Notes under the pieces: model-generated
The model's database searches: none
Told to the model about the DNA's origin: nothing
Seen by the model: only the letters and a program-made list of their open reading frames with translations
Shown: positions 45,820 to 55,195 of the stretch, one piece after another
How positions within the stretch are numbered: the first letter of the stretch is position 1
Layout of the letters: each line of letters starts with the position of its first letter
From: Symmetrospora coprosmae
Taxonomy: Eukaryota > Basidiomycota > Cystobasidiomycetes > Symmetrosporaceae
Assembly (NCBI GenBank): GCA_008802785.1
Contig: VUYT01000001.1
Location: 1,364,001 to 1,428,000 of the forward strand
Length of the DNA stretch: 64,000 nucleotides
Reading direction: 5' to 3'
Program-made: the position numbers and the translations under genes

Positions 45820-47399
45820 ATGATATTGCTCTTAGAGCTTCTCTGGTCAGTCGGCGCATCCTCACCGTCTCGAGGAAGCTGCGCAGCTGATGGCATGGAT
45901 GCCTGCATCTCCTGGCAGCCAGCTCGTCCTGGCATACGAGAGCTTCAAGGTCCTCAAGGCGCCTCCGCCCGCACGGAAGCGCCGGAAGGCGAATGCACGA
46001 GACGATGGAGCCGCTTCATCATCGTCTGCCTACGCCGCAAGCCAGCGCAGGAAGCGGATCAAGACAATGGCAAAAGCCTGGCTCGTCTTTGTGAGCTGTG
46101 GACGCGTCGTCTGATTCAGGCGTCTGACGACGCGCTTATACCGTTCCTCTTCGCCAGTATCTCGCGCAACGCATAGAGCGGATACTCGACGTCTTTCTCG
46201 CATGGTGGTTTCCGCTGTACAGCACCTTCCGCTTCCTCGGGCTCGTCGTCTTCCTGGTCGGACACAAGAAGGTGAATCTCTCTGGGCGCGTCTTCTCGCT
46301 GTCATATCCGGAGCTGACGATACGCTCACGCACCCTCCTTCAGATCAGTGACATCGCGTACACATCCTTCCTGGTGCCTACTCTCAAGCCGTACGAGAAG
46401 GGGCTGGACCGCGTGCACAGTCTCCTGAATGATGTGCTGGACATCCTGGCGTACCTATCCTCGCTAGCCGGGCAGCAGGCTCTCCTGCTTCTATTCGGGG
46501 TTACGCAGCCTTTCCGGAAGGCCTGGGCAACTCTGGCATACATGGTCTCGAACGTGCTTCCGACACTGACGCGCAACACAGACCAAGTAGACAGCACAGC
46601 GGATGCCTCAGATGTGCACGACACCTCCAAGACACCGAAGCGGAAAAGCAAGCCGCGCTACTCGCAGATCGCCACGCCCTATGTGCCAGGGCACCTAGTC
46701 TCGGAAGAAGGGGCCTTTCCACCGGTCCAGGCCCACTTGCCGCCTGCCGAGCGCTCTGTAGACGACCTTCCAGCTTTCCAGGAGGCGCTCGATAGGGCGC
46801 AGGCAGCCTTCTACGAGGCTTCGAGCCCGGCGAGGCCAAAGCAGCGTGGAGCCGTGGCGGAGCAGGAGCTGGAGAAGGCGGCGCCCGCTAGAAGGGCCGC
46901 TAAGGGGGCTGCTGCACAGCGGCCGAAGCGGAAACAGGCGAATGGGGAAGGGGATGGAGGAGAGGCGGCGAGCCTGGTTAGTCCGCCGAAGCGAAGGAGG
47001 AAGCAGGAGGCGGCAACGGGAGAGCAGCCGACTGCCGTTCCGGTCGTTGCAGGCACAAGGCGTGTTGCGCCTTCGACGAGGCTTGCAGCAAGCGGGCGCA
47101 GACCGGTCGAAGCGCTGGACGATGTCGCACGGCCAACCTCGAGACAGGCGATCCGCGAGACTCGGACTGGCAGAGCAGCCGCTTCAGCCAGCCATATACC
47201 GAAACGGACGACACGGCAGCAGACACTCAGCGAGGAGCCGGAGGCGGAGCCGTTGCAAAAAGCGGTGACGAACAGCACACAGCAGGCGAGGGAGACTGCG
47301 CTGGCGGCGCGCAAACGAGCCAGAGAGGCGACCTTGGCGAGGAAGGAGATAGGCACGCAGGTCGACACGCGCATAGCGAAGCGTAAGAAGGCTGCGTAG
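45820..47399 (+). CDS. REEP/Yop1-like (TB2/DP1/HVA22) membrane-shaping protein
   Basis: Exons are 45820..45845 (26 nt), 45919..46090, 46158..46271 and 46344..47399, giving 455 residues. The family core is visible as LVLAYESFKVLKAP, then AKAWLVFYLAQRIERILDVF, LAWWFPLYSTFRFLGLVVFL and SDIAYTSFLVPTLKPYE. This follows the order of REEP5 (helical hairpins that bend tubular ER). The loop between the first two hydrophobic parts is enlarged by about 50 basic, Ser-rich residues. The C-terminal 300 residues are disordered and basic, with KPKRKQ-type stretches. Intron 46272..46343 is 72 nt, a multiple of three with no stop; removing it restores the REEP spacing, so I treat it as an intron. The match is distant. 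Confidence 0.62.
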
Positions 47400-47476
47400 G
47401 ATGGATCTCGAAGGGAACTTGCTACACGGTAGATATACATGTTGTTGTACAGTTGCGTGCAGTGGAGCAGACAGTG

Positions 47477-48083
47477 CTATTCCATCGGCATTGGCGCGGG
47501 GTCGTCTTCCGGGTTGGCTATCACAGGGTCGGCGAAGGTGCCTGCGGTGAGGAAGCGTATTAGAGAGTCGCTCTTCCGACCGTCCGTCCATCTTGCGCCT
47601 CTCACCATTCGTTCTCAGCGAGACGCCGACGACGTGACCTTGGTCGAGACCGACCTTGTCGACGTTCGACTTGTGGTCATCCATGGGTATCCACGCGTCG
47701 TTGTCATCCTCGTCGAGTGTGTGCTTGAAGAGCTTGATGCTATCCACCGTCTGCGCTTTCGCTGGTGCGGCGTCCTCGACGAGCTCATCCTCGTCCATGG
47801 TCGGCAGGGACGGATCGCGCCCGTCGCCGTACGCAGCGATGAAGGCCTCCTTGAGCTCCAGGACGGTCGTCTTCTTGTCAACGGGAACCATCACGCAGAC
47901 TGTGTGCGTTCGAGCGTCAGCGCGAGCGTTGGTATCGACATGTCGAAGGCGGACTGACGTCTGCCCATTTTCAGCTTGACGCATAGCGTCACTGGAAAAT
48001 GCTATTGAGGGTTACGCGAGAGGTGTCAGTCTAGCGCGATCTTTGATTAGTGACGCGAAGCGCGGCTTGCTCACTCCGACCAT
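47477..48083 (-). CDS. Small ubiquitin-fold-like protein
   Basis: Exons are 48075..48083 (9 nt), 47959..48001, 47606..47899 and 47477..47541, giving 136 residues. The N-terminal 60 residues fit a ubiquitin-like fold: strand VTLCVKLKMGR, strand LCVMVPVDKKTTVLE, helix LKEAFIAAYGDG. An acidic segment MDEDELVEDAAP follows, then a strand-like HVVGVSLRTNG and a short acidic C-terminus. No diglycine is present, so conjugation is unlikely. Such domains often serve as protein-interaction parts. I do not recognise the specific family. The tiny first exon and all phases were chosen to keep the beta-hairpin continuous; reading an ATG at 47984 instead would lose it. Confidence 0.6.
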
Positions 48084-48280
48084 GCTTGACGTCGATTCGA
48101 AGGGTTAGGTGGAGCAAAGGAACGAGACGCGACGGAATGGCGCCGAGCTCGAGGTCATCCTCGAGCTTTTGGGAGCGATATCAGCACATGCACGACTGCT
48201 GCAGATGCCAATCTAATTGCATAGTCTAAAGGAGCGGCATACATGATGGTTTAACGGCTACAGCTAAGCGTTATCCGTTC

Positions 48281-50602
48281 TTACCAGGTTCTCGTACCCC
48301 TATTCCTTCGAGGTCCGGCTCTAGAGCCCGACTCGGAGCGCTGTCCTGGCGAAGGTTGCCTCGACGATGGCGACTGCTGAGCTGCCGCTTGCTTTGCCTG
48401 TGGCTCCTGAACGAGCTGTTCCTTCTTTCGAGCGGTTTCGACCAAGAGCGACCATAAAGCGATACCGTCCCTGAGCTGCTTCAGCGACCAAGCGTTGACG
48501 GTGCCTTGGACAGTGTTGGCAGCGACAGTCCTCGGCGTCCCCTCGATTCGTCGATGAATCTCGCCAATGATGCTTTCAAGGCTCTCGGGGGGCCTGCTAC
48601 CTCGAACTTCATAGCAGCTTTCCGTCTTGCTGAGTTCGACAGCCTTGTTGTACAGTAATAGCGTGTCAGTCTGGATGAATTCAGCCTCCTTTAAGAGCTT
48701 TCTCATTTGTTGGATCTCCAACATCCTCTGGGACGTTTGGCTACTGGCGCTGGGGCTCCTGTGTTGCGCAGAGGGGCTGGCAGCGATCTATGAGCATGGA
48801 AGAGAGCGCGATGTTCCAGACCATCAGTTGATTGAACCTGTATGTCATGAGCGGACAACCTACGCTGCGTGAAGCTGAATGGCGAGAAGCGGAGCGAGGC
48901 TGTCGCTCCTGCGCTTCAGCGGCAAGTGCAGGAGCGCTGCGCGCAAGGAAGCCAGGGACCCAGGATCGCTTTGGAGGGACGTAATTGTTGACATTGTCCC
49001 GGACATCAGGATCTATACGGCGTATCACTGTCAACGTCAAGCAACGAAGCAGCAGAGCTGTAGCATTTGCTCACTGGCGACCGCAGGACGTGAGAATGGC
49101 CAAGTGGACCTCTTGACTGGCTGTTTGGGTGCCATCCTTTCGAACTTGGATGGTGGATCAGTTTGAGTGGAGCAGAGAGTCAGAATCTCAGGCGCTCTGT
49201 GGTCTGGACTGCTCGTGGTTCTGCGGCCCGCAATAGCACAGCCGCAACGGGTGGCTGCAGGGTGGTCGGCTTTTAGAGTCGCTCCGATGGGTCGTTTCCC
49301 TTTCCCTTTCAAAGCTTTGGAGGTCACGCAATTGCCACAGCAGGCTGAGATTGGGCGCTCGTGTGACTCGGTCCTCGACGATCTGTCCTTGTTGTCGAAC
49401 CTGATATCGGAGGATAGGCGGTTGACAATTGCGTACGAGAGCGAAGAACGGGTGAAGTACAGACACAAGCTGGAGATAATCCGGGTGATATTTCAGAAGG
49501 ACGGCGCGTCAGTAAAGCCGCTGAAAGCGCCTCGACTCCTCTGGGAGGGGGTTTTGGAGGGAGCTCGGCTCGCCCGCCCGCTGACTGGCACAGCAAGCCG
49601 CGCGCTTGATGATCCACCAGCCCAAAGGTCGCCTTCTCTGGCATGAGCGATGAGATTCTCCCACTCCCGCGTCTCTGCTTCGAGCTCGGCAAGTTCTCTG
49701 AGGTCTTGCGGCCATAATGTCTGCAGATCAGCGAGATCGACGATACTTGATGATATAGCCCGCAGAGTGCGAGCCGGATGCGTGATGCTCGTATCGTTGA
49801 GAAGTTTCTCATAGTAGACGACGTCAGCTACCTGGTGCTTCCCGCTGTCTGGCCAGGGCTTCTGCATATGTACTGCGCGCATGCGCAGGGCCTCGATTCG
49901 TACCTTCGGGATGAGGGCCATGATCGGGTCAGCTTATAACGCAATCTCTATGCAGTCTGGCAGCAAGCCTGCTCGAGCCTCACCATGAAGGTGCTGGTCT
50001 GAGGCGCTTCCGGTCGCGGAGGCAGAAGTTTCCCACCTGAGACGAGAGCCTTGTTCATCGAGGCAGACCGCCCCTGCTGAATGTTTGGCCAAGTCGCCGA
50101 CCTGGCGGGGGATCGGTCGTTTGAAGCAGTCGAAGGTGCTGCACTGCGGCTTCGCACGGATGGAGTCTTATGAGCTGATGCACTAAGCGCACGCGAAGGG
50201 TTCATGGAATCGGACGCATGACGGACAGGGTGCTGCAGAGCAGCTTGAGCAGCTTGCAGTGCAAGAACGGCCGCTGATCGGGGATGCGCCGGTAGGGAGG
50301 TACTGCGGCGGCTGGATGCGGATGTGACAGATCTTCCGCGTCTTTGACCCCGACTGAACAGAGCATCCTGCGGAGTGGTCAATTCGGCGAAGTGAGCTCG
50401 ACGTCGTCGTACGGTACCAGCTCCGCGGAGGACTCACATTGGCATCTCGCCTCCCACGGACAGCTTCATCGTCAAACGCGAACGTCGGCATATCGCCATG
50501 CCGCTTGGATGCGGAGCCTGAGTTGCTGCCTGCGCCGGCGCTGGACGGGCGGGATTTTACAGCTGCCGGAGGAGCGGTCTTGCTTCGCTTGAAGAGGAAC
50601 AT
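48281..50602 (-). CDS. Unrecognised multi-exon gene with coiled-coil C-terminus (model incomplete)
   Basis: I do not recognise this gene. Supported exons are 50438..50602 (MFLFKRSKTAPPAAVKSRPS start), 49984..50367, one beginning at 49861 (KPWPDSGKHQVADVVYYEKL), 48864..49027 (IRRIDPDVRDNVNNYVPPKR) and 48281..48787 (QRMLEIQQMRKLLKEAEFI). The splicing between about 49500 and 49100 is not resolved because two frames look possible. The N-terminal half is Ser/Arg/Pro-rich and disordered. The middle has a helical region with RELAELEAETREWENLIAHA, and the C-terminal part is probably coiled coil, followed by a basic tail. No enzymatic motif, signal peptide or membrane segment is seen. A structural or scaffold role is only a guess. 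A second gene start at 49921 is possible but would leave a 26-bp gap. Confidence 0.55.
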
Positions 50603-51304
50603 GGCGGAAACAGCGAGGAGAGGCGAGGAGGATACTTCGTGCTGGCAGGCGTCGCTTGCCAAGAGGACGGGGTCAAGCTGTAGCAAAGCGAAGCAGAGCG
50701 AAGGGAAGGCAAAAGTGGATCTCTGTGTAGAAGGAGAGCGACGCTGCGCCATGTTGTATTGCCATTCAGCGCTGCCTCAACCTGAGATCCCTCTGCCGCC
50801 GTTGCGGCAGTGCCATTGTCGAACCCGTCCCCGCCCGATAATCGTCCCAAACTGAACTCCGCGTGTCGCGTACTCAATATGACAGCTCACGTTGGGCACG
50901 CAGGCCCAGCGACTGTGTTGTGCCGTGTGCCAGGCATATCCGTGTTGAGGGATCAAGCACGTCTGCCCCTCTGCAAAGTAACAGAGCACGCTGTGAAGCG
51001 CAACGCCGTCCATACCGAGGACAACGCATAGAGTGTGCGGACCGCATCTACATTACGTGCTCTTGAGATGGTCGCCTTGATACTGTCAGTGTCGCAGCAT
51101 TGCATGCAGTCGAGCTGTCACAGGCCTGTCTGGCGGAGAGGCGCTTGTAGGGCACGGAGTCGAGCTCGCTTTCGGCTTGCGCCTGGTTGGCCCCGTTCCG
51201 CCTCATCCTAGACCGCAGGAACAGCAACGGCGTGGGAGCATCGTTCAGCCGACGCATAGCGTAGTCGCGGACTAGTTGCATTCCTTCAGTCTTGCTCAGC
51301 AACC
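50603..51304. promoter_or_regulatory. Divergent intergenic region upstream of NDUFA8 and the unrecognised gene
   Basis: These 702 bp separate two divergent starts. ORFs on both strands are short and uncharacteristic. No tRNA-like structure or strong motif was found. Confidence 0.5.
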
Positions 51305-52312
51305 ATGGCGACCCACCGAGAGGCGAAGTGAGTGGTTGTCTGGTCTGCACGGAACGGCCGACTTGCTGCTAGGCAGCTCTGGCAGCTGGCAGGGCTGGCC
51401 AAGGCAGCAGCAGCGTACACAATTGCGATGCTGACTGCTGTGCACGTTCCATGCGCCTCTCCAGGTTCCCAGACGTTCCATACATCGACAATGCTCCCTT
51501 GCCCAAGGACATCCCGCACGTCGACGAGCTCGGCACGACATCGGCCCCGCTGAAGAGCGCAGCTTTCTTCATTGGCGCGCACTGCAAGGACTACAATGGT
51601 GCGCAGGCGGCGTCTCCGAGTGCCTGCTGCTGCTGCTGCTGCCCGAACTGACTGTCCCGCTCTTCGCTGCTTGTGCAGAGGACTTTATGCTCTGCAAGCA
51701 GGAGAACCGGGATCCAGCGCACTGCTTGAAGGAGGGTCGTCGGGTCACGCGGTGTGCACAGGACTTGTGGGTCTTGCCAGTCTGTTACCAGGCGGCGATG
51801 TCGGCGTCTCTGGTTAATCCTGAAGTCCGGTTGCTACCTCGCGCTCATCCGCTCCATAGGGTCTCCAAGCTCCGCACAAGCTGCCTGGCCGAGTTCGACA
51901 AGCACTGGGCCTGCCTAGAGAACAATAATCAGGTGGGTTGACGGCTCACCGCAGAGGATCTGCACGTACCCGCCTGTCCGGCTGGAGCATGAGAAGCTGA
52001 TGTCACTATCTTTCGAACAGGCATATTACCTGTGCAGGAAACCAGAACGGGCACTCAATGACTGTGTATTCGAGAAGCTGGTGCGCTGCGCCTGATGCTC
52101 CGTTCGTTAGTCGGGTTCGTCGCTCACGCTTCGTCTCGGCTACGCTAGAACCTCAAAAAGGAGATTCCAGGCACTCCCGAAGGACAGGTCCCGATACACG
52201 AGAAGAAGGTAGGCGTCATCTGTCTTCGCCGTAAAACGTTCTGGGTATACGAAGAAAGCTGACGCTGCGCTCTCGACCACAGCGGCCGATCTACAAGGCC
52301 ATCCAGAAGTAG
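51305..52312 (+). CDS. NDUFA8: NADH:ubiquinone oxidoreductase (complex I) subunit NDUFA8
   Basis: Exons are 51305..51327 (23 nt), 51465..51598, 51679..51766, 51860..51932, 52021..52080, 52149..52208 and 52283..52312 (30 nt), giving 155 residues. Signature stretches are PDVPYIDNAPLPKDIPHVDE, TSAPLKSAAFFIGAHCKDYN and EDFMLCKQENRDPAHCLKEG. Two CHCH units hold four CX9C motifs: CKDYNEDFMLC, CLKEGRRVTRC, CLAEFDKHWAC and CRKPERALNDC. These are oxidised in the intermembrane space by Mia40/Erv1, with no cleaved leader. The subunit lies on the intermembrane face of complex I. Its C-terminus HEKKRPIYKAIQK comes from the last tiny exon. Seven exons for 155 residues is extreme. The call is secure. Confidence 0.92.
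51624..51642. repeat. CTG trinucleotide tract in NDUFA8 intron 2
   Basis: About six CTG units run just before the CTGAC-like branch region of the intron, 30-50 bp from the acceptor. Its effect on splicing is unknown. Confidence 0.6.
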
Positions 52313-52596
52313 ACGGGACCATGCTGCCAGCATCCGGCCGCAACTGTACTCCTGTTCCTCTCCTGTGTACATCATGCAACAACACCGGTACCCTCGTCTC
52401 CTGTACTGACGTATCGTACCCGAAAGCCATCTGCGCTCGGATGCTGTGAGCTTCCGGTCGTCTCGTTGTGGGGTCGCTGCACCCCAAGAGCAGCCACTAA
52501 TTCTCCGTCAAACAGGTACCGTATCAGCACGGGCAGGACGGCTATGACGCGTCACCCAGCGGCCTCACTCACTCCATATGCAGTCTTGCTCCTCCG

Positions 52597-53232
52597 TCAG
52601 AACGGTAACGCGCGCATCTCCCTCTCTGACCAGATCTTGCTCATGTTTGTCGCTCCCAGCTCTTCCACCTCCTCGTCCAGATGGTTCCACAGCAACCCAC
52701 CGAAGGAGTCCATTATTTCGCGAACTTCCCCCCGGACCAGGCTCCTCGACCCGCTCCTGCTTTCCTTGAGATAGGCCGACAGCACGTCGAGGCCTTTATG
52801 CATCTCCTTGTGCTGCTCCTGGGCAAAATGGCCCGGGCGGAACCCCTCCATCTTCCGGCCGAGCACGGGGAACCACATCGTCTCTTCAATGTCGTGGTGT
52901 CCCTTCAGGTGCGCGCAGAACCCCAAACCGAGGTCGATGAGGCGCGAGGGTGAGGGCCTGGTGACGCCGTCCGCTGTTCCAGCGTAAAGCTCGTCCCACG
53001 AGGTGCGGAGGATGCTGTGGTAGTAGTCCATCTGCTCCGCCAGGCGGTTGTAGAGCCTGAACTGCGCTGGGGACATGCCAGGCACGCTGGTCGCCAGCAG
53101 TCTTCCTCGCTTCAGGGGGCTGGACGAGGACGCTTGTGCACGCATGGCTGATGAAGTGGTGTGGGTTCGATAGATTGCGGAGAGCAGTGCGATGGAAAGG
53201 CACAGGAGGACCAACGAAAGAGTGCGGATCAT
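52597..53232 (-). CDS. Hemerythrin HHE-domain protein with N-terminal membrane anchor
   Basis: A single-exon gene of 211 residues. Residues 5-22 (LSLVLLCLSIALLSAI) form a signal anchor or signal peptide. The rest is a hemerythrin-like four-helix bundle with iron-ligand candidates: YYHSILRTSWDEL, LKGHHDIEETMWFPVLGRK, FAQEQHKEMHKGL and LLWNHLDEEVEELG, in the expected order (His, HxxxE, HxxxH, HxxxE). Such domains bind a di-iron centre and oxygen or NO, or store iron. The leader suggests a membrane or secretory location. It has no intron, unlike nearly every neighbour. It converges on NDUFA8 and diverges from the ECM4-like gene. The function is unproven. Confidence 0.86.
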   Translation of the reverse strand: MIRTLSLVLLCLSIALLSAIYRTHTTSSAMRAQASSSSPLKRGRLLATSVPGMSPAQFRLYNRLAEQMDYYHSILRTSWDELYAGTADGVTRPSPSRLIDLGLGFCAHLKGHHDIEETMWFPVLGRKMEGFRPGHFAQEQHKEMHKGLDVLSAYLKESRSGSRSLVRGEVREIMDSFGGLLWNHLDEEVEELGATNMSKIWSEREMRALPF

Positions 53233-53585
53233 GCAGATGGAAGAGAATCAAGAGACCGCCAGCCCGTCAGATCTGTAGGCGGACGCATTCACATCGGGGA
53301 GTATTGGTCCTTGCTGATACTTGAGACCCTGCTTACTGCCCTCAGTGAGGGAGTCGCTTGCTGACCTGCTGAGTAAGTCGCGTGCATCGTAACGGCCTTG
53401 ACACATCGAGTTGATGGCTGCATTACGCGACATAGACGGGTACAAACAAGCAGTAAGCAGGTCTGGCAGCTCGCGTGGCTGATATAGACAGCCTCTCCTC
53501 GTATTTCTTCCTCCTCTTTTACTCGTCTCTCTGCTCTCGTTACCATCCTACCCGAACCTAGCCGACCCAGCGCGTGTAGACGGAA
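53233..53585. promoter_or_regulatory. Divergent promoter between hemerythrin and ECM4-like genes
   Basis: These 353 bp lie between divergent starts. A pyrimidine-rich run near 53506-53560 precedes the ECM4-like ATG, a common fungal leader feature. No coding region is supported. Confidence 0.55.
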
Positions 53586-54765
53586 ATGGCAGCGGACTCC
53601 AAGGTGTGTGCGCAGGTGTCTTCATGCGAGTAAGAGTCTGCTGAACATGCAATATCTCCAACCTTCGCAGCTATCGGATGGACACTTCTCCTACGCCTCC
53701 TCGGATGGCCGCTTTAAGCGACAGCAGTCTCAGTTCCGCAACGTCATCCCCTCCGAGCAGTATCCGGCCGAAGCAGGCCGCTATGCCTTGTACATCAACT
53801 ATGGCTGCCCCTGGGCGCACCGCGCCAACATCATTCGCTCGCTCAAAGGCCTGGAGGATATCATCGAGTTCGTCGAGGTCGACAATATGGACCCGGGAGA
53901 AGGCAAAGGCTGGCAGTTCTCTGGCACCTTCGGACCGCCGCAGGACCCTCACACAGGCGCCAAGTACCTGCGCGAGATGTACCTGATCGATAATCCCAGC
54001 TTTGCGGCTCGCCCTACTGTGCCCATGCTATGGGACAAGCAGACCTGTGAGTTCGCTCTCCACGGTACCGTATGGAGATCTGCAGGACACAGCTTGACAA
54101 GTATGCCACCTCTATCAGCCACTGTCGTCAACAACGAGTCGGCAGAGATTCTGCGCATGTTGATCACGGCCTTTGACGATCTTCTACCTGTCGAGAAGCG
54201 AGAGTCATACAAGGGCGAACGAGGGCTGCGACCAGCGCACCTTGCCAGCGATATCGACACGCTCAACGGTGTCATTGCTGATCGCATCAACAACGGCGTC
54301 TACAAGTGCGGTTTCGCCAGCACGCAGGAAGCCTACGACGAGAACGTCTATCCTCTCTTCGAGGCGCTCGACAGTCTAGAGGCGCGGCTGGCAGGTAGCT
54401 CTGGGCCGTTCCTCTTTGGCGACTTCCTCACCGAGGCGGACATTCGCCTCTATCCGACTCTGGTCCGCTTCGACGTCGGCTACTACATGCTGATGAAGGT
54501 CAATATCAAGATGGTCCGGTACGACTATCCCCATCTGTACAAGTACCTCAGGACGCTGTACTGGGATCAAGGGCACGTCACGAACGGCGGGGCGCTCCAC
54601 AAGACGACAAAGTTCGACAGGGTGAGAGCATGAAGCGAGGTCTGGCGCGTCCAGTGTCTGCTCGACTTACGCTGTTTCATCCGACAGTTCAAGCTGGGAT
54701 ACGAGAAGGTGGCCGGCGAAAGCATCGTACCAGCTGGACCTCTACCGGACATTCATCCGCTGTGA
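53586..54765 (+). CDS. ECM4: Ecm4-type glutathionyl-hydroquinone reductase (GST Xi/omega-like)
   Basis: Exons are 53586..53603 (18 nt), 53671..54046, 54119..54621 and 54688..54765, giving 324 residues. The catalytic motif INYGCPWAHRANI places the active cysteine at about residue 52. Other landmarks are EVDNMDPGEGKGWQF, ARPTVPMLWDKQTS, VVNNESAEILRML and LAGSSGPFLFGDFLTEADIR. The enzyme reduces glutathionyl-hydroquinones with glutathione in the cytosol. Intron 54047..54118 is 72 nt and stop-free, so an unspliced protein would carry 24 extra residues just before NNESAE; family alignment shows it should be removed. Start is 53586, encoding MAADSK on a tiny first exon; the in-frame ATG at 53647 is not needed. 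Confidence 0.94.
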
Positions 54766-55195
54766 ATGCGTCTCGTCACTGTCTTTACTTCAACCTCATC
54801 TGTTCCCTGTATTGCGCTGTACATGCAGATTGGAAGTGGGTTTGCCCCCATGGCAGCCGAGAGCGAGTCAGGAAGCGTGTCTCTCCCCTTCATTGTTGTT
54901 ATCGGAGATGCACTACCGGTACTCGAGTCCTATCGCAATGAAAGGGCAGCGCTCAACGCGTATCGTCGCTGCTCTCGCTGCCATGCTGATCGGCCCTTGT
55001 GTTGCCCCAGCTTATCGTGCAGGCCCAGCGGGCTCTGGGCCTTATCGAGTGCTGGGGGCCCGCGCCGCTCTCCCTCTCCGACTGTCTCATCGGTCCCTCT
55101 CGCTCCTCCTTCTGCTCACACTCACTTGATCAACTGCACAACACACAACATAGCGACCTATTACACCACACCCTACTCCACGCGCACATCCTTCT
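54766..55195. promoter_or_regulatory. Upstream region of the membrane-anchored amidase gene
   Basis: These 430 bp lie between two plus-strand genes. A pyrimidine-rich run near 55070-55120 and an A/C-rich stretch precede the ATG, suggesting the 5' leader. No coding region is supported. Confidence 0.5.

Noticed and set aside
49921-49948. Two separate genes meeting within 26 bp in the unrecognised locus
   Set aside because: An intron from 49983 to 49862 joins exon 2 to KPWPDSGKHQ in phase, making one gene more likely.
53155-53180. B-box-like GGGTTCGATAG as part of a tRNA gene
   Set aside because: It lies inside the hemerythrin coding region; no acceptor stem, A box or cloverleaf can be formed.
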